Shown: positions 58,258-60,000 of the stretch, one piece after another
How the letters are laid out: each line of letters begins with the position of its first letter
Position numbering within the stretch: position 1 is the first letter of the stretch
From: Polytrichum commune
Taxonomy: Eukaryota > Streptophyta > Polytrichopsida > Polytrichales > Polytrichaceae
DNA: 60,000 nucleotides
NCBI GenBank assembly: GCA_950295325.1
Contig: OX485807.1
Coordinates: forward strand, 38,968,440 to 39,028,439
Direction of reading: 5' to 3'
The notes under the pieces: generated by a model
The model's input: only the letters and a program-made list of their open reading frames with translations
Told to the model about the DNA's origin: nothing
The model's database searches: none
Position numbers and translations under genes: made by a program

Positions 58258-60000
58258 AAGGAGACTAATGAGGAAGGCGTGGCCACGAGAGAAGATGCAT
58301 GGGGTTTTGGATTTGTGAATCTCTATCTACTTAAAAAGCATTCACACAAATAGGGCATGTAGCAAGGCACGGCAAGGGCATAGTTGAGCCTGCAAACGGT
58401 TCAAAATGTTATAAGTGTTAAATGTATTAACATATTGTGAATTCATTGCCATTGGGCTAGTACAACACACGTCCAAATTAAACTTTTCAAAATGCCATAG
58501 TTGAACCATGAACAATACTTTCAAGTACATTGTCTATGATGAGGTATGGAATCAACATTGTTTTTTAAAGTCGTATGTGTGAAGTGGGGCCCAAAGAAAA
58601 TACAAGAACACCTGCATGCAAGAATGGTCAACTGGACCGTGAAGTTCATTGAGTATGTTAGAATCACAAAAAACTTTTTCAAGGGCTACTCTATAAAGTA
58701 GTACTAAAGTGTATTTTAAGTCTTCTTCTTTTTTCTGTTTTTTTTTTTCTTTGGTCATTTTTCATGGAGTCCATTATTGATGTAAATTTTAAATTTTATG
58801 ATTCCTACCCTATTTTGTACAAAATTGCTTGACTTGATGCAAGTTACTTCCTCAAATTCAACTACTTCTAGCATCTTGAAAAGTATGTAATAATTCATTT
58901 GATGAAATTAATAAGAATACAATTTGAATCTTCAAAACTATTTGTTTTGTAGTATCTTCTAGAGGAAGAAAAAAACTTTAGGATAGCTCAAGTTAGATGT
59001 ACAAATTTGTAGAAAAGTTTATTTGTTGAACCTTTGTAGAGTACGCTCAGGACATGCACTTTACGTTGCAATACCTACCTACATGGGTGCACAAAAGGGG
59101 TATTAATTGAACATATCTCTTGCATTGCACACATAGGAGAGACTTTGTTGAAGGTAAGGTTTGCATGTATATTTCATGTTACAATAAAATATTCTGAGTA
59201 TGTAAATCATCCACATGGGAAATGCAGAATGGAATTATGCAAACGTGATTGGGTGGAAATATACTAGGAAAGCACATATACTTGTGGTTAGCGTAATCTC
59301 TACATTTGTATGTATAGTGTATTTTTTTTTTTCTTGTAGATTGTTTTGCACATAGAGATGTTTATTTGAAGACAACACATGCACGTTTATTTTGTTTTGA
59401 TGAGGAGTGCACCACTCAAGAGGATATAAAGGTGTTCTAATTTACCTCATTTGCTCGTAACCAAGCAAATATGAGAAAATTTACTTCATGCAAGCCTCCA
59501 CTTAAAATAGAGACCCTCTATAACATATCGATCTAGACAATGAACAATTTCAATCATAATGGAGGGACAAGCATGTTGTCATACCTTAAAAACCTCAAAA
59601 GCACATGGTAACTTGAAATTCTCAACCTGGCCATCTCTTGTATTGAGTTAGTAAGATATTTCACCATCCACTTTGTGGAGTGGGCGCATTGAGTAGATGT
59701 ATATCCATAGTGATCATGATTAAAGAAATTCTTGTCACTTGGAGGAAATTTGGCGTTAGAGGCAAAAGGATTGGACGTTCGAATCTCCATGCTTTTCTCA
59801 CTCATAATTATGAGCGAGTCCCTCTACGACTCACCGAAAGATGGGACCTCATCCAAAAGGTCTTTCAACTTAGTTGATGGATTCTTCTAGCCTGCCTTTA
59901 TTACCGTTCGACTCGAATTAGCCTTTCTCAAAAAGGTATATTGAATGTCATTCACATTCTTCCACACTAGAAGACATGCTAGTTTATTGGCAAGTTTGAC
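58258..60000. other. No gene seen
   Basis: AT-rich with T runs near 58735 and 59325. A box B-like GTTCGAATC at about 59778 is discussed under rejected items. Confidence 0.4.

Noticed and set aside
59745-59815. Second tRNA-derived element around GGCGTTAGAGGC and GTTCGAATC
   Set aside because: Box-like strings occur at plausible spacing, but there is no tail, no target duplication and no similarity to the 58.1-kb SINE that I can see.
1-60000. Intact LTR retrotransposon
   Set aside because: No gag-pol frame, reverse transcriptase or integrase motif, or paired LTRs with a primer-binding site could be seen; R2 as a solo LTR remains unproven.

Overview
The window is nuclear DNA of a land plant. 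Two spliced genes can be read with confidence: a class A (subfamily I) GATA transcription factor on the + strand (10862-13275, two exons, 555 aa) and a small non-secreted LysM-domain protein on the - strand (25211-26392, two exons, 137 aa). The GATA factor is long for its class and carries a Gln/His-rich tract. The low gene density and large amount of decayed DNA transposon sequence fit a mid- to large-genome plant. A seed-free plant or gymnosperm is my guess from protein length and repeat content only; the sequence does not prove the clade.

Layout. 1-9.0 kb: no gene; a long inverted-repeat (fold-back) element at 3629-4642 and a pair of adjacent MITEs at 6912-7330. 9.0-14.9 kb: the GATA gene with a GC-richer leader that holds two upstream ORFs, bracketed by two copies of one MITE family (9042-9339 and 14506-14869). 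15-25 kb: microsatellites, a TIR element with arms of about 85-95 bp (18022-18788), a short tandem duplication, two open segments that may be exon remnants (22658-22998), and a tandem array of units of about 240 bp (23895-25190) lying just downstream of the LysM gene. 25.2-26.4 kb: the LysM gene. 27-41 kb: AT-rich DNA with no gene I can support. 41-50 kb: mosaic of decayed dispersed and tandem repeats, plus one 49-codon ORF on the - strand (45862-46011). 50.7-53.4 kb: a MITE bounded by G and C tracts with an 8-bp target duplication, then a 1.74-kb degenerate hAT element with perfect 20-bp TIRs, a hAT C-terminal coding remnant and an array of short hairpins. 58.1 kb: a tRNA-derived SINE with a perfect 16-bp target-site duplication.

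Two repeat families recur through the window. Family R1 (about 250-400 bp, at least 12 copies, both orientations) and family R2 (about 200-240 bp, 6 copies) have no recognised coding capacity. A Tc1/mariner-like MITE sits nested inside one R1 copy, giving a relative age. No operon-like gene cooperation is expected here; the two genes appear to be independent loci. All repeat families were found by eye, so boundaries and identities are approximate unless exact matches are stated.
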